Source: Taxawa tesnikishii (nom. ined.)
Taxonomy: Eukaryota > Ascomycota > Dothideomycetes > Dothideales
Reading direction: 5' to 3'
Assembly: GCA_030247885.1 (NCBI GenBank)
Contig: JAPDRO010000003.1
Coordinates: 434,001-498,000 of the forward strand
Length of the DNA stretch: 64,000 bases
The notes under the pieces were generated by a model. The model made no database searches, had not been told where the DNA came from, and worked only from the letters and a program-made list of their open reading frames with translations. Shown here piece by piece: positions 47,429 to 57,488 of this stretch; the stretch's first letter is position 1, and every line of letters starts with the position of its first letter. The position numbers and the translations under genes were made by a program.

Positions 47429-50400
47429 CTATGACACATCGAACAACGGCTTCAGCTGCTTCGCGATAAGGTTCCACTCATCCTTGGTGACCTCGTCCCT
47501 GTAGAACTCCTTGAGGGTGTCGATACTGGCACGGGAGATGTGCGAGTAGAGGGTGTCCTTCTCTTCTAGTTGACGGCCGTACATAGGCTGGTTGGCTCCT
47601 TCGATCTTGACCGCCACGGCTGGCTGACCCTTCTTGCAGAGTGGGATTTGCTTGTGTTCACGCTCGATGGATGTTCTGGAAATACATTAGTTCCTGTGAC
47701 TGTGAATATGCAGAAGAAATGGAGGGAGCTTACACTCTGCCCATGGAGATGATTTCCTTGACCCCGGTAACGGTGTTGTGATGCACCGCCGCAATCGGAG
47801 TGTTGACCCTGAGCGTGCCATCCACGACATCGACACCAACGACGATGGGCTCCTTCTTGTTGAAGACCTGGATCGGGCTGAGTACGCAGGGGAAGACCGC
47901 CAACATCTTGCTCTCCTCCTTCTTTTGCGCCGTCAGCTGCTCCATGTGTTTCGTAAAGTCGTCGAACAAGTGGTAAATGATTTCAGCAGTGAAAATCTTA
48001 ACGCCTACTTCGTCGGCATACTGTTGTGCTTCCTTGTCAACCTTGACATCGAAACACAGCATGACGGCGTACTGCTTCGCCTTCTCGAGCATTGTGCCGG
48101 CTTGGATAACATCGCGCTTGTGTACAGGTCCAATGGAGATGTTGGACACGGGAATCTTCATCTGCTTCAAGAATTCCAACAGAGCCTCCAGCGAACCAAG
48201 AGTAGACGCTTGAACAGTGACACCCCGTCCAGTGGTCGAGATTCTGCTCAGCAGATTCTCAAGATCACCCATGACGTCGTCGGCAAGGTCATCCTCGTCG
48301 TCGTCATCCTTGACAACCAGAAGGCGAGATCCGGCAATCGCGTTCTCCAATCCGTTGGCAGCGATCTTGACACCAAGTGCGGCCTTGACCTCCTTGTTGT
48401 GAACATACTGCGACTTGACACGCAACTCCTTCATTTCGGCCGGGGTTAACAGAGCGCGAATATCTGTTATGATCGGCCCGTCTGTGCCGCACAATACTAT
48501 ACGATCGCCTTCTTTCAGGACACCGTTGGACAGGATGACGTCGATAGTGGTACCAAGACCTTCGATAACCTTGACTTCCAGCACGGTACACTCGACCTCG
48601 CTGAGGTACATGAGCTGGCCAGTCATCCTCTCCTGGGTCAAGCTAACGAGCAGCTTGAGCATGTCTGGGATACCTTCGCCGGTATGTGCTGAGGTAGGCA
48701 CCAGGGAGACATTGCGGGCCATGGACTTGTTCTCATAGTAGAGCTCGGCGTTGAAACCTTGCTCGGCGAAGAGAAGTTTTGTGTGTTCAAGGCGGGTGCG
48801 GAATTCGTTCTGAACACCCTTGCTCTGCATGGCCAAACTGTCCTGAAAGCCGTTGTTGTCGATCTTCTTCCAGCCATAAAGACGGTCAATCTTGTTCAGG
48901 GCCACAATGAAAGGAGTCTTGCGCTCCCGAAGCAATCTCATGGACTCCAAAGTCTGAGGCTCGAGACCATGCATGATATCGACAACCAGAATGGCGATGT
49001 TACAGAGAGATGAACCTCTCGAACGCAAGTTGGAGAAAGACTCGTGACCCGGAGTATCAATCACCAGCAAACCGGGAATCTTGAATTCGAACTTGCCATC
49101 CTTATTCACCACAGCGGTCTTCTGGCGCAAAGCGTCCACGGGGAAGTATGTAGCACCAATCTGCTGGGTGATACCACCAGCTTCGCCCTCTTGCACGTTG
49201 GTCTGTCGAATCTTGTCCAATAGCTTGGTTTTACCCGTATCGACGTGGCCAAGGATACAGCAAATAGGAGAACGCAGATTGTCCTTGGAGCCTTTTGCCC
49301 TGGCTTCCTCCATCTGCTTCTTCCGCCTCTCCTGAGCCTGTTGCTTCTTCGCAGCGGCGGCTCTTGCGGTCTGCTCATCTTCAGAAGAAGACTCATCCGA
49401 ATCTGACTCGCTTTCGGACTCTTCCCGGGCGGACTTCTTACCGTTGGTCTTGGGCTCGATGATATCTGCCTTCGCGCCTTCGGCACCTGGCTGTACCGGC
49501 TTGCCGTTGGCCACAGGCTTGACAACTTCTGCTGGCTCATCATCAGACGCTGCGTCCCAGCTGTCCTTGACCCCGCCGGTCTCTTCCTTCTCGGCTTCAG
49601 CCTCCCAGTCCTCCAGCTCGTCCTCGTCTTCAGCCTTCTTAGCTTCAGCATCCGCCTTGGCTTTCTCAGCCTCTGCTCTAGCACGCTCGGCTTGCTCTTC
49701 TTGAAGCTTCATCTCCTCCAATCTCTTCTGGTTTTCTTCCTGAGCAGCAGCAGCGGCCTCCTCAAGCATTCTAGCCTCGTCAGCGGCTTTCTTGGGACCC
49801 TTCTTTCGGCGGTCGTCCTTGGCCTTTTCTTTTGGTCTTCGTCGCCACCAATACCTGCAACAACAGCACCGCTCTCAAGCATCTGTTGGAGGCGAGCCTT
49901 TGCCTGGCTTCTGCTTCCTTTTGGGCCTTGGTCTTGTATTTACCCTCCTTCTTGAGCTGCTCAATCTTCTCCTTTTCCTTCTGCTTCTTAGCGGCCTTGG
50001 CTTCTTCTTTCCGCTTGACCTCCTCTGCAGCAAGTCTCTCCTCTTCTTCAGCCCGCTTCTTCTCCTCTTCTTGAAGACGAGCTGCTTCTTCCTGTCGTTT
50101 CCGGAGCTCTTCCTGTTGCTTCTGGAGGGCAGCAAGCGCAGGGTTTAGTTTCCTTCCCTTCTTGCCTGGGGCAGCTGTTTCTACCGGAGCCGGTGCAGCT
50201 GGTTCAGGTTCCTGAACCGCCTTGGGAGCTTCCGAAGGCTTGGCAGTCTGCGCTGGTGTGGTCTTCTTCTTTGCAGCGGCCTTGTGCGCTGTCAGCTTAA
50301 GACTCGAAAAACGTGACATCAAGATGTCTACTTACTTGCTCCTTCTTGCGAGCCTTTTCGCGCTCTTTCTTGAGCTTCTCCTTCTCCTTCTTAGTCAACA

Positions 50401-50854
50401 CTCTGCCACTAGTATCCTCGTCATCCTCATCTGCTCCATCTGCATCGTCCTTCTCTTCTTCCTTGGGCTGTTGCTTCTGTTGCTGCTTGCCACCTTTGCC
50501 CTTCTTCGTAGGTTGATCAAAGATGTCCTCGTCATCCATAGTGGCTTCCTCGGGTGCCTTGGCCGCAACGTCGACCTCCGTAGGCGCCGCATCTCCATCG
50601 ACGCCATCCGCTGCTGGAGGATCCTCGCCCTCGACGAAATCGTTGACCGGCTTGCCCTTCTTGCCCTTCTTTTCCTTCCTCTTCCTGAGTTGGGCCATCA
50701 AACCGCCACCCTGGGCTGGCTCTTCTTCCGCATCTTTGGCGGCCTCCTCTTCCTTGGCCTGCTCCTCGGCCTGCTTTATGGGATCGATGGTCTCGCCGAG
50801 TTCGGCCTCCCAGTCGTCATCCTGCTTTCTGTTTCCCTTCTTCTTTGGCGCCAT
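47429..50854 (-). CDS. Translation initiation factor eIF5B
   Basis: GTPase that joins the 60S subunit to the 48S complex with eIF1A; IF2 orthologue (yeast FUN12). Exons 50854-50336, about 50295-47734, and 47675-47429, giving about 1109 residues. The N-terminal ~430 residues are Lys/Glu/Ala-rich, charged and disordered. The G domain has G1 [12 protein letters not shown], switch [15 protein letters not shown]3 DTPGHESF and G4 NKIDR; domains II-IV follow ([20 protein letters not shown], later [20 protein letters not shown]) and the end is [17 protein letters not shown]. The first intron is ambiguous: GTAAGT at 50335 with acceptor at 50296 (40 bp) keeps frame, while an alternative uses 50331-50289. 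Two single-base corrections are needed in the linker: T4 at 49830-49833, giving [15 protein letters not shown], and one base near 49903-49908. Confidence 0.92.
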
Positions 50855-51517
50855 TTTGCCGGTTGTGTCGACTGTAAGAGTAGGGGTGTAAAAGGTGTCA
50901 AAGCGCTGGAAAGTAGCCTAGGAGTTAGGTGTCCGACTTGAGTACGGGCCGGATCTGTTGTAGTGGCGCGGTTGTCTTTCTGACTCAGCGGGGCAGAGAA
51001 TTTTGCATGCTCGAGAGAACCCAGTTCGCTGGCAAATGGGAACAACGTCTCTGACTGACTCTTTGGTTAACTTGTCACGAGGAACGCGGCGCAGCATAGA
51101 GGTTGTCGGTAGAAATCCATGGTGGGGTTCCTACATTGACGTCGCAAGCTGTGCCGCTTTGGCTTGGCATCGTCAAACACACAAACTGAACTCGAACAAA
51201 GATTCGTGATACCTGGGGAACACACGAGTCATAGTCACTGTCGTTCATGAAGTAGACGCCTACGCAGAAATAGTTGCGAAAGAGATATATCACTGCACGC
51301 TATGGCTCTCACCGCGCTGCCTAGATCAGTGCGATGAGAGAAAATCTATACAAGACCTGCTTTACTACCCTATTCTATTGATGACTGAGACTGAAGCCAT
51401 AACGAGCCTGGAGTGAAGCTATAAGGAAGCCAAGTGAAGCTCGGGTGAAGCTCGTGGGATACGGGTGAGATATTAAGTATGACTCTATATATTTCTAGGA
51501 TATCAAGCGTTCTAACA
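50855..51517. other. Intergenic region with dispersed repeat copy D
   Basis: About 660 bp between the eIF5B start and the tRNA gene. It contains the eIF5B promoter and repeat copy D (51385-51470). Confidence 0.5.
51385..51470 (+). repeat. Dispersed GTGAAGCT-type degenerate repeat, copy D
   Basis: Contains GGAGTGAAGCT, CAAGTGAAGCTCGGGTGAAG and CTCGTGGG in close succession, plus GAGACTGAAG, which also occurs in copy B. It ends about 50 bp before the tRNA-Gly gene, so a link with tRNA-proximal insertion is possible. Confidence 0.6.
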
Positions 51518-51616
51518 GCTTCAGTGGTTTAATGGTAAAATTCATCGTTGCCATCATTTCCCTAACCTGGAGAGTACAAGCTCGATGAGCCCCGTGTTCG
51601 ATTCACGGCTGATGCA
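51518..51616 (+). tRNA. tRNA-Gly (GCC) with a 28-nt intron
   Basis: The mature cloverleaf reads as follows: acceptor GCTTCAG paired with CTGATGC (one T3-T70 mismatch), box A TGGTTTAATGG, anticodon stem CATCG/CGATG with loop TTGCCAT (anticodon GCC), T arm CCGTG-TTCGATT-CACGG, and discriminator A. The intron occupies 51554-51581, after the base 3' to the anticodon, the standard eukaryotic position 37/38. Most fungal tRNA-Gly(GCC) genes start GCATCAG, which would pair perfectly, so the T at position 3 is either a real change, a sequencing error, or a sign of a weak or decayed copy. All other stems are intact. Confidence 0.78.
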
Positions 51617-52241
51617 GTCTCTTTTGCTGCCCACGAGCTCTGATGAAGAGTATGCATGATCTTAGTGTATCCTTTCGCGGAGGTAGTTGCATTTTTGCCC
51701 GGTGAAAGCGTTCGTTGAACCGCAGACACTGCGTGCTTCCACAGTTGGACAACTATGCAGCAAAGCGAGAGTAAAACTACCACATGTTCAATGGAGAAGG
51801 GTAAAGTACTACCGCGTAGTGAAACCACCAGCCCAGCGGCCGAGAGCGAATACCTTGAAATGAGCAGAGTGTTCGTAAGTCTCCTCCATTGATCGAATCA
51901 GCTCCAGCTGCTCTTCGAAGGGAAGCTCAGTTATCTTGTCGCCAGTTTCTTGTCGGACGACCAAAGTCAAGGTTCACATGAGCTGAGGGCTCAACCAAGA
52001 CGTTGCAGTTGCTCGTCAGGCATCGTTGAGACAAGAGAACAGCCCAGCAGAGCAAAGAATCTGGAAAGTCACTCCCACGTTGAGTCTCTTTTGTTGAAAT
52101 TGAATTTTTTCACCTGAACGTTAGAGGTTCAGCTAATTTTAGCTCACTAACGCAACGCTTCAATTTAGGGTATCTCATTACCGGTCATTGAAGGCCGCGA
52201 GGCAGTGTGACTGTTCTACAAAAACTCGAACAAGGTATCAG
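51617..52241. other. Intergenic region, nothing recognised
   Basis: About 625 bp between the tRNA and the Yip1-domain gene stop. No gene or repeat copy was seen. Confidence 0.45.
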
Positions 52242-53374
52242 CTAGAGTCCGAACAGGAGAGCAGCGCCCTCCTTGCCTTCACCTGCTTCGACGGTTGTGC
52301 CCTTCTTGGCAGCGGGACTGCCGTGTCTGGGATCCATGATCAGTGAAAGCTCTGCCCAACGATTGATACACTTACGCAAAGAAGAGGATCTTGATCGCGA
52401 TAGCCAAGCCAGCGTGAAGAGCAATGACTACGATCAGGAGGATTTTGGATGTTTTCACATCCGTAGCGCTGAGGACGGGATACAGGTTGCGGAAGAGGAA
52501 CACAGCCGAGACCGCGAATCCAACACCAACGAAGGCGTAGTTAAGTGCTGCATTTTGTCAGTAGCAGGACAGCGACGGGAGTTACAACACCACCGACCTG
52601 TCAGTGGAGACCAAGATACCAGCGCAACCGGAATCCAGATAAGGTTGGCGTAGCCGTATAATGCAAGACACTCCATCACATTGGCAGACTCGCTGCCAAA
52701 CCACTTCAAGATTCCCCAGAGGGCGATTGGAATGATTCCAGTGTAACCATAGATCAGACCAGCGGCCCCTGTGTCGTGTGTCAGTCGAATGTTCTGCCTC
52801 CGTATAATCTTTCCAGTCACCCACCGCTCAGAAGCCTGAAGTCGTATGCATAGTGTCCCTTGCCAGTGAACGCCAAATACGAGCTGATCGTACCAGTAAG
52901 GAACAATATCACTACCACCGTTGTTGCGATCCAGAAGGGACCGTAGAGGTCAGGGTTGCCTTCCAGCACGTCAAGGAAGTTGGCGCGAGGAAATATCGCA
53001 GCGGCACATCGCTTCAAAACTTCGTTTGTATCGACATCGAAGAATTGCTGGTAGAAGGATATCGTCCAGAGGTAGCGCTTCGAGGATGAGGAAGGCCGTG
53101 AGTTAGTGGGGAGGAAAGAAGAAGAGGTATCCGCAGGGATCTTTCCGCGCGCAGGCTGTGGGTTCTCGAAGTCTGCCCGGTATGTTTAGCGATGCGCACC
53201 GTTCTGGACATCCGCCTGCCTTACTGGAAGAGTGGAATTCTAGGTCCTCTTGGAGATCTGTATGCCCCAAGTCGCCCTGTATCCGATCAGCAACATTCGG
53301 GCATATCCAGAGCTGGACCAGCAGCGCACCTCGTCATCGACGTCCACTACCACATCGTATCCTCTGTTCGCCAT
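52242..53374 (-). CDS. Yip1-domain membrane-traffic protein
   Basis: Six exons (53374-53330, 53276-53225, 53172-52825, 52768-52598, 52547-52376, 52326-52242; introns 49-56 bp) give 290 residues with no frame correction. The acidic N-terminus (MANRGYDVVVDVDDEGDLG) leads to YLWTISFYQQFFDVDTNEVLKR, then five hydrophobic segments including PFWIATTVVVILFLTG, GLIYGYTGIIPIALWGILKW and ILLIVVIALHAGLAIAI. This is the layout of Yip1-family proteins of the YIPF1/YIPF2 (yeast Yip5) type, which bind Rab GTPases on Golgi/ER membranes in vesicle traffic. The C-terminal tail is 25-30 residues, Gly/Lys/Glu-rich and faces the cytosol by family topology. Because all six exons are short, none shows clearly as a single long frame. 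Confidence 0.85.
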
Positions 53375-54603
53375 CTTGATTGAGATAGTTGTGGTGTATC
53401 CAAGATCACGTCTTCGTAAGCTCCAGGTGTTCGATGCGCGACACAGGGGAAGCAGTTGGTGTTTGGTCCACCGTAGTTGAGCTCCTGGCCTTGGCAACGA
53501 CCACACCTCTCCCTCCTCCCACACCGCAACTCCTCCTTTGAACAAACAACTTGCAGAAGCAATGCGTACGTCGAGACGAGATCCTAGTAGGTCTTCCAAG
53601 ATGTGATCCTAGTCCATGGGCTTTCCACTATGAGCCCAAGCGTTAAGAGCCATGCTATCACGATGCTGTTTGCACTCCCGAAGTGAGCTGTGAACCTCCG
53701 AAGAGGAACTGGATGGACGGGTATGGTACGAGGCTGAGTCGTAAAAGCACGAAGATGCACTTAGACGTGACAGTAACAAACTGAAATAGCACAGAGCCGA
53801 GTTTGAGGAGAACATCATAGTAAATCTTGCATCACGTTGTCTACAATTCTGCTCAGCATTTCGTACTGGCCTGCGCCAACTTGGTGAAGAGAGGACGAGC
53901 GATTTTGACGATGTCTTTGACCAACTCTCCTTAGCTGAATCGGCCGAAGAGCGTGAAAATACCCTGAGGAACCCGCCGAATTGGCTCTTTGCTACAGTCA
54001 TCGAGATCAGGCACAAGGTCTGGTGGAGTATGCGGGCGAAGTAGTCATGAATTGAACCGCCACTGCACCATCTCCTACCAAGGCTAAGAATGTCACCACG
54101 CCATCTTCGTCGGACATCAAGACCACTACGTTCTCCGAAAGTGCTGAGATAGTGGATACAGGGATTGGAGTTGTAGTTCAGGAGGCATGTCGGAACAATG
54201 GAGAGACCTGGATAACGGGATGGCCCTCATCTCTTCATGGTATGAGAGATGAACGGATCATGTCCGCTATGCAGGTCTCTCCTGCTGTCTCATTCGTTGA
54301 CGTCTCATGACACGTCCGTATGCACCATGTAGCCTTTGTGAACTGTGACTCTGGAGTAGGTGTATGCTTGTCTTAGGTTGTGCTGGAAGGAAACAATGCG
54401 CTTACTTCCAACTGCTATATCTAGTCCTCATCACTGCTCCTTCTTCTCATAAGCACTAGAACAAGTTTGCTTCCTCAGCAGTCCTATCATCTTCTTCAGA
54501 GCAGATTGTCCGATACCCGTCATCCCCAGCACTCCACTTGTCCAGGGAGAAACACTCCACCTCCACCCTAGGTCTCCGGACTACCGACACTCTCATAACA
54601 GCC
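53375..54603. other. Divergent intergenic region, nothing recognised
   Basis: About 1.2 kb between the divergent starts of the Yip1-domain gene and the next gene. No supported gene, repeat copy or RNA was seen. Confidence 0.45.
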
Positions 54604-55326
54604 ATGGGTGTCGACACGACCTACAACTTCCCACCACTCACTGAGCTGAAGCACAACCAAGAACTCAGATGTGCTGGTTATACCACATGTCCAGTGAAAG
54701 CCCGGTGTCAGCACCGGATCGGCAAGAACAAACGGCAAGCGATAAGATCATTGATCGGCCAGCTTCCATCGAAGAGAGCCCCAGAGGACCGCAGAGAACT
54801 CCTTGATAAGATCGCCGACAAATACACTTGTCACGACCACAAGTTGCAGAAAAGATTGATCGCCGACCACTGGACGTATCTGGATCGCAGTGCTCGCGTT
54901 TATTCCGGACTGCCCGACAATCTGGTTGAGCTTCATCTATCAACGAGCGAGGCCGCCAGAACCAAACGCCACAGCATGGTGGCAGCGCGTTTCTCTGCGG
55001 CACAACGTCACACTGGAGGGCTCCGACGCCACTCGTCGCAGGAAGTCCTTGCTATGACCGATCATGGTGGAGAGAACCGCACACAGGCGGTCAACGACCG
55101 TCTTTACACCGAGCTTCGCCGGCAGAAGACTGTCGCTGATGAGCTCCGCGCGGAGAACCGAGACTTGAGACGGGCGCACGCCTGTCTTCTGCTATTCGTC
55201 ATGTTGTCCTCCATATCAATTCTGCTGTGCCTGAACGCAGGGCTCGGCTACCTCCGGAGCTTCCTTTGGGATTGGGTGCGCTCTCTTTTCCACCGCGCAG
55301 TTCCATGGACTCCACATAATCATTGA
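54604..55326 (+). CDS. Cys-motif, coiled-coil, C-terminally membrane-anchored protein of unknown function
   Basis: Single-exon, 240 residues from the ATG at 54604. Residues about 19-80 contain LRCAGYTTCPVKARCQHRI, a DRRELLDKIADKYTCHDHKLQKR helix and a spaced Cys/His set (C, C, C, H, then C and H). This pattern resembles the small Cys/His module found in front of T5orf172/GIY-YIG domains in many ascomycete proteins (RCxGxT...RCxxxI...LL..LA..hxCxxH), but no GIY-YIG domain follows. Instead there is a helical region (TELRRQKTVADELRAENRDLRRAH, a likely coiled coil) and one hydrophobic segment (LLLFVMLSSISILLCLNAGLG) near the end, with a short tail. It is probably a tail-anchored protein. Function unknown. 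No frame problem. Confidence 0.65.
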   Translation: MGVDTTYNFPPLTELKHNQELRCAGYTTCPVKARCQHRIGKNKRQAIRSLIGQLPSKRAPEDRRELLDKIADKYTCHDHKLQKRLIADHWTYLDRSARVYSGLPDNLVELHLSTSEAARTKRHSMVAARFSAAQRHTGGLRRHSSQEVLAMTDHGGENRTQAVNDRLYTELRRQKTVADELRAENRDLRRAHACLLLFVMLSSISILLCLNAGLGYLRSFLWDWVRSLFHRAVPWTPHNH

Positions 55327-55740
55327 TACACAGGATGTGCTGGAGCGGTTAGGGACGCTAGCGGATATAGGGCGAGAAAGGGATGTTTTGAAGGCACGGC
55401 GAAGTTAACGTTCTGTGAAGAAAGGACAAATATCCTTCGGAAGTTATTCGGGTTGTGGTGTTGTTGAGTGCGGAGAGTAGAAGTGGTCCACCCCTGCAGT
55501 AGCTGATGAAGCCCGAATGTGGTAATCGGATTCAAACTCGCTCATTCGCCGGTTTGGCTGTATGCGCTCAGCTTGTAGTAGAGTCGGTTTGCAACTTGTC
55601 CTGACCTTTTTGGGTGCCGGCACGCTCTGAAGTGTGCATGGGATGTCTCGTCTTTGAGATAAAAGACCAGTCACGTAGACACAAGGCTAGGCTTCTGTGC
55701 TCCCACCAGCTTTGTCCCGTCTTCGCCCACATCTCAACAA
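55327..55740. other. Convergent 3' intergenic region
   Basis: About 415 bp between two stop codons. Nothing recognised. Confidence 0.45.
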
Positions 55741-56658
55741 CTAGACTGAGTGACTCATCTTAACGGTCTTCTTCCTCCTGGTCTTCCGCCCAGCAGTCCA
55801 AGGCCTGCCCTTCCACGTGAGCGTAATTTCCTCCTCAACCTCTACCTTATTCCCGTCTTCATTCTTCACCAAACTGTGCCTCAACGCAACACCAACTCCC
55901 TCAAGCCCCCACTCGGCCGCGCTCTGGTTCCAGAGAAACTGCCTGATCCGACCATCCTCCGTAATGTTCAAGAACCCCATCGGCAATTTGCTTCTCGTAA
56001 TCGCGTCTCTAATCCCCTTCGTCGCCTCCTCTTTGGCAACCAACAGGGCCAGCACGCCTCCACTTCTCCATCCCGCAGGCGCACCCACGTACGCGCCTTC
56101 CAGCTCCCGGACGAAGGTCGGACGCGGTTTCTCTGCTTTGCACTGCACAAGCACGCGCATCTCGCCAGGCGCACCGGGTAGCGTCCAATGGCCCAGCAGG
56201 TCGATGCCTAGGTCGGAGGCCCGTCCGGTACGGGTTAGGGCGAAGCCGAAGTTTTGCAGTACTGCAGCGACGGTGTACTCGTAGTGGATGCCAACGAAGA
56301 CATTGGTGGATCGAGGCAAACCTTGGCGCTCAGCGTAGGCCATGAAGCTGGCTAGGTCATGGTGTTTGGAGGAGCCGGGTGTGATGGCTGGATGAATGGG
56401 ATTTGGTTTCCTGCCGCGTTTCCGGCCTGATGGTGCTAGATCCAGCGGTTCCTCATCTCTGGATTTGTCGTCGGGTAATCGAGACGGTTCCTCTAACAAC
56501 TGTTCTATGTCTTCTGCTTGCTTGTTGACTTTAGTTGAGGTAGTTTTCTTTGTCCGGTGGGTCGCTCTTTGGATGTAGTGTAGGCGTGATGTGAAAGGGG
56601 TTGGTTTAGTAGGTGTGAGGCACAACCTATGACCGATGATCGGTCTACATAGTAGCAT
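55741..56658 (-). CDS. Rrg7-like mitochondrial protein with a PD-(D/E)XK nuclease-like fold
   Basis: Single exon, 305 residues from the ATG at 56658. The first ~45 residues are Arg/Thr/Ser-rich with no acidic residue, a likely mitochondrial presequence. The core starts STNVFVGIHYEYTVAAVLQNFGFALTRTGRASDLGIDLLG and continues MRVLVQCKAEK. The Glu after HY, the Asp of GIDLLG and the QCK triad fit the restriction-endonuclease-like (PD-(D/E)XK, Mrr-type) fold of the fungal Rrg7/DUF2034 family. Yeast Rrg7 is needed for respiratory growth; its molecular function is not established. The C-terminus is basic (GRKTRRKKTVK). It is divergently arranged with MED21, 282 bp apart. Confidence 0.82.
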   Translation of the reverse strand: MLLCRPIIGHRLCLTPTKPTPFTSRLHYIQRATHRTKKTTSTKVNKQAEDIEQLLEEPSRLPDDKSRDEEPLDLAPSGRKRGRKPNPIHPAITPGSSKHHDLASFMAYAERQGLPRSTNVFVGIHYEYTVAAVLQNFGFALTRTGRASDLGIDLLGHWTLPGAPGEMRVLVQCKAEKPRPTFVRELEGAYVGAPAGWRSGGVLALLVAKEEATKGIRDAITRSKLPMGFLNITEDGRIRQFLWNQSAAEWGLEGVGVALRHSLVKNEDGNKVEVEEEITLTWKGRPWTAGRKTRRKKTVKMSHSV

Positions 56659-56940
56659 AGAACAACAGATGAGGGAGCGACATAGAACAATGCTGGTTGA
56701 AGTTCGTCTCGTGAAGCTGTGAAAGAGGTGGAGGGACGGCCCGGCGCTCCGAAAGCGGCGGAGACGCGGTTCTTCGTGTCTACCAGCTCTTTCACATGCT
56801 TCCTTCCCGTCCCTCACACAACATATCTTATCCGTGCAACACAAAGAGCCATCTGTGATAGCTTGGTGTACAGGCTACTGGTCGCATGGGTTTGAGTTAC
56901 TGATTTCACACCTGCCATCTTTCGAACCAACAGTACCACA
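56659..56940. promoter_or_regulatory. Bidirectional promoter region between the Rrg7-like gene and MED21
   Basis: Only 282 bp separate the two divergent ATGs, so the promoters must be shared or interleaved. No clear TATA or CCAAT arrangement was recognised. Confidence 0.4.
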
Positions 56941-57488
56941 ATGGCCGACCGCTTGACACAGCTCCAGGACTGCCTGGATGATGTATGTACAATGCGTTGA
57001 TACACGACCCGCGTCTCATGTTCGCATAGCTAGCAACTCAGATGTTTGCGTCGCTTGAATACATTCGTACACGCCATTCCTACGCAACTCTCGAAGGCCA
57101 ACCCGACATGAACCCTTACTCATCCGCCAACCCTACGCGTGGAGCACAGAAAGAAGAACCTGTCCAGGTCAACGGCGCGGGACCAACAGCACTTAACACG
57201 CAAGATGCAACAAAGCCAGATGAACCGGTCTCGGACAATCCTGAAGTGTTCCAGGCAGCATTACGAGAACTGGCACGCGATTTGATCATGAAGGAGCAGC
57301 AGATCGAGCACTTGATCAGCGTCTTACCAGGTATTGGGACCAGTGAAAAGGACCAGAATACCAGGATACAAGAGCTTGAGGTTGAACTGAGGGAGGCAGA
57401 AGAGCAGCGTAAAGGAGCAATGCAGGAAAGAGAGGAGATGTTGAACGTGCTTGGGGAGCTAGCTGCTCAGTGCAAGAGGATACACTGA
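56941..57488 (+). CDS. MED21: Mediator complex subunit 21
   Basis: Subunit of the middle module of Mediator, bridging activators and RNA polymerase II. Exons 56941-56982 and 57030-57488 (47-bp intron, GTATGT to GCATAG) give 166 residues. The N-terminus MADRLTQLQDCLDD joins to LATQMFASLEYIRTRH, matching the conserved Med21/Srb7 start. A disordered linker follows, then a long coiled coil from about residue 95 (FQAALRELARDLIMKEQQIEHLISVLPGIG...) through to the end, which pairs with Med7 in known structures. The 14-codon first exon is too short to show as an independent frame; the choice of acceptor before CTAGCAACTCAG restores the conserved LATQ. Confidence 0.92.
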
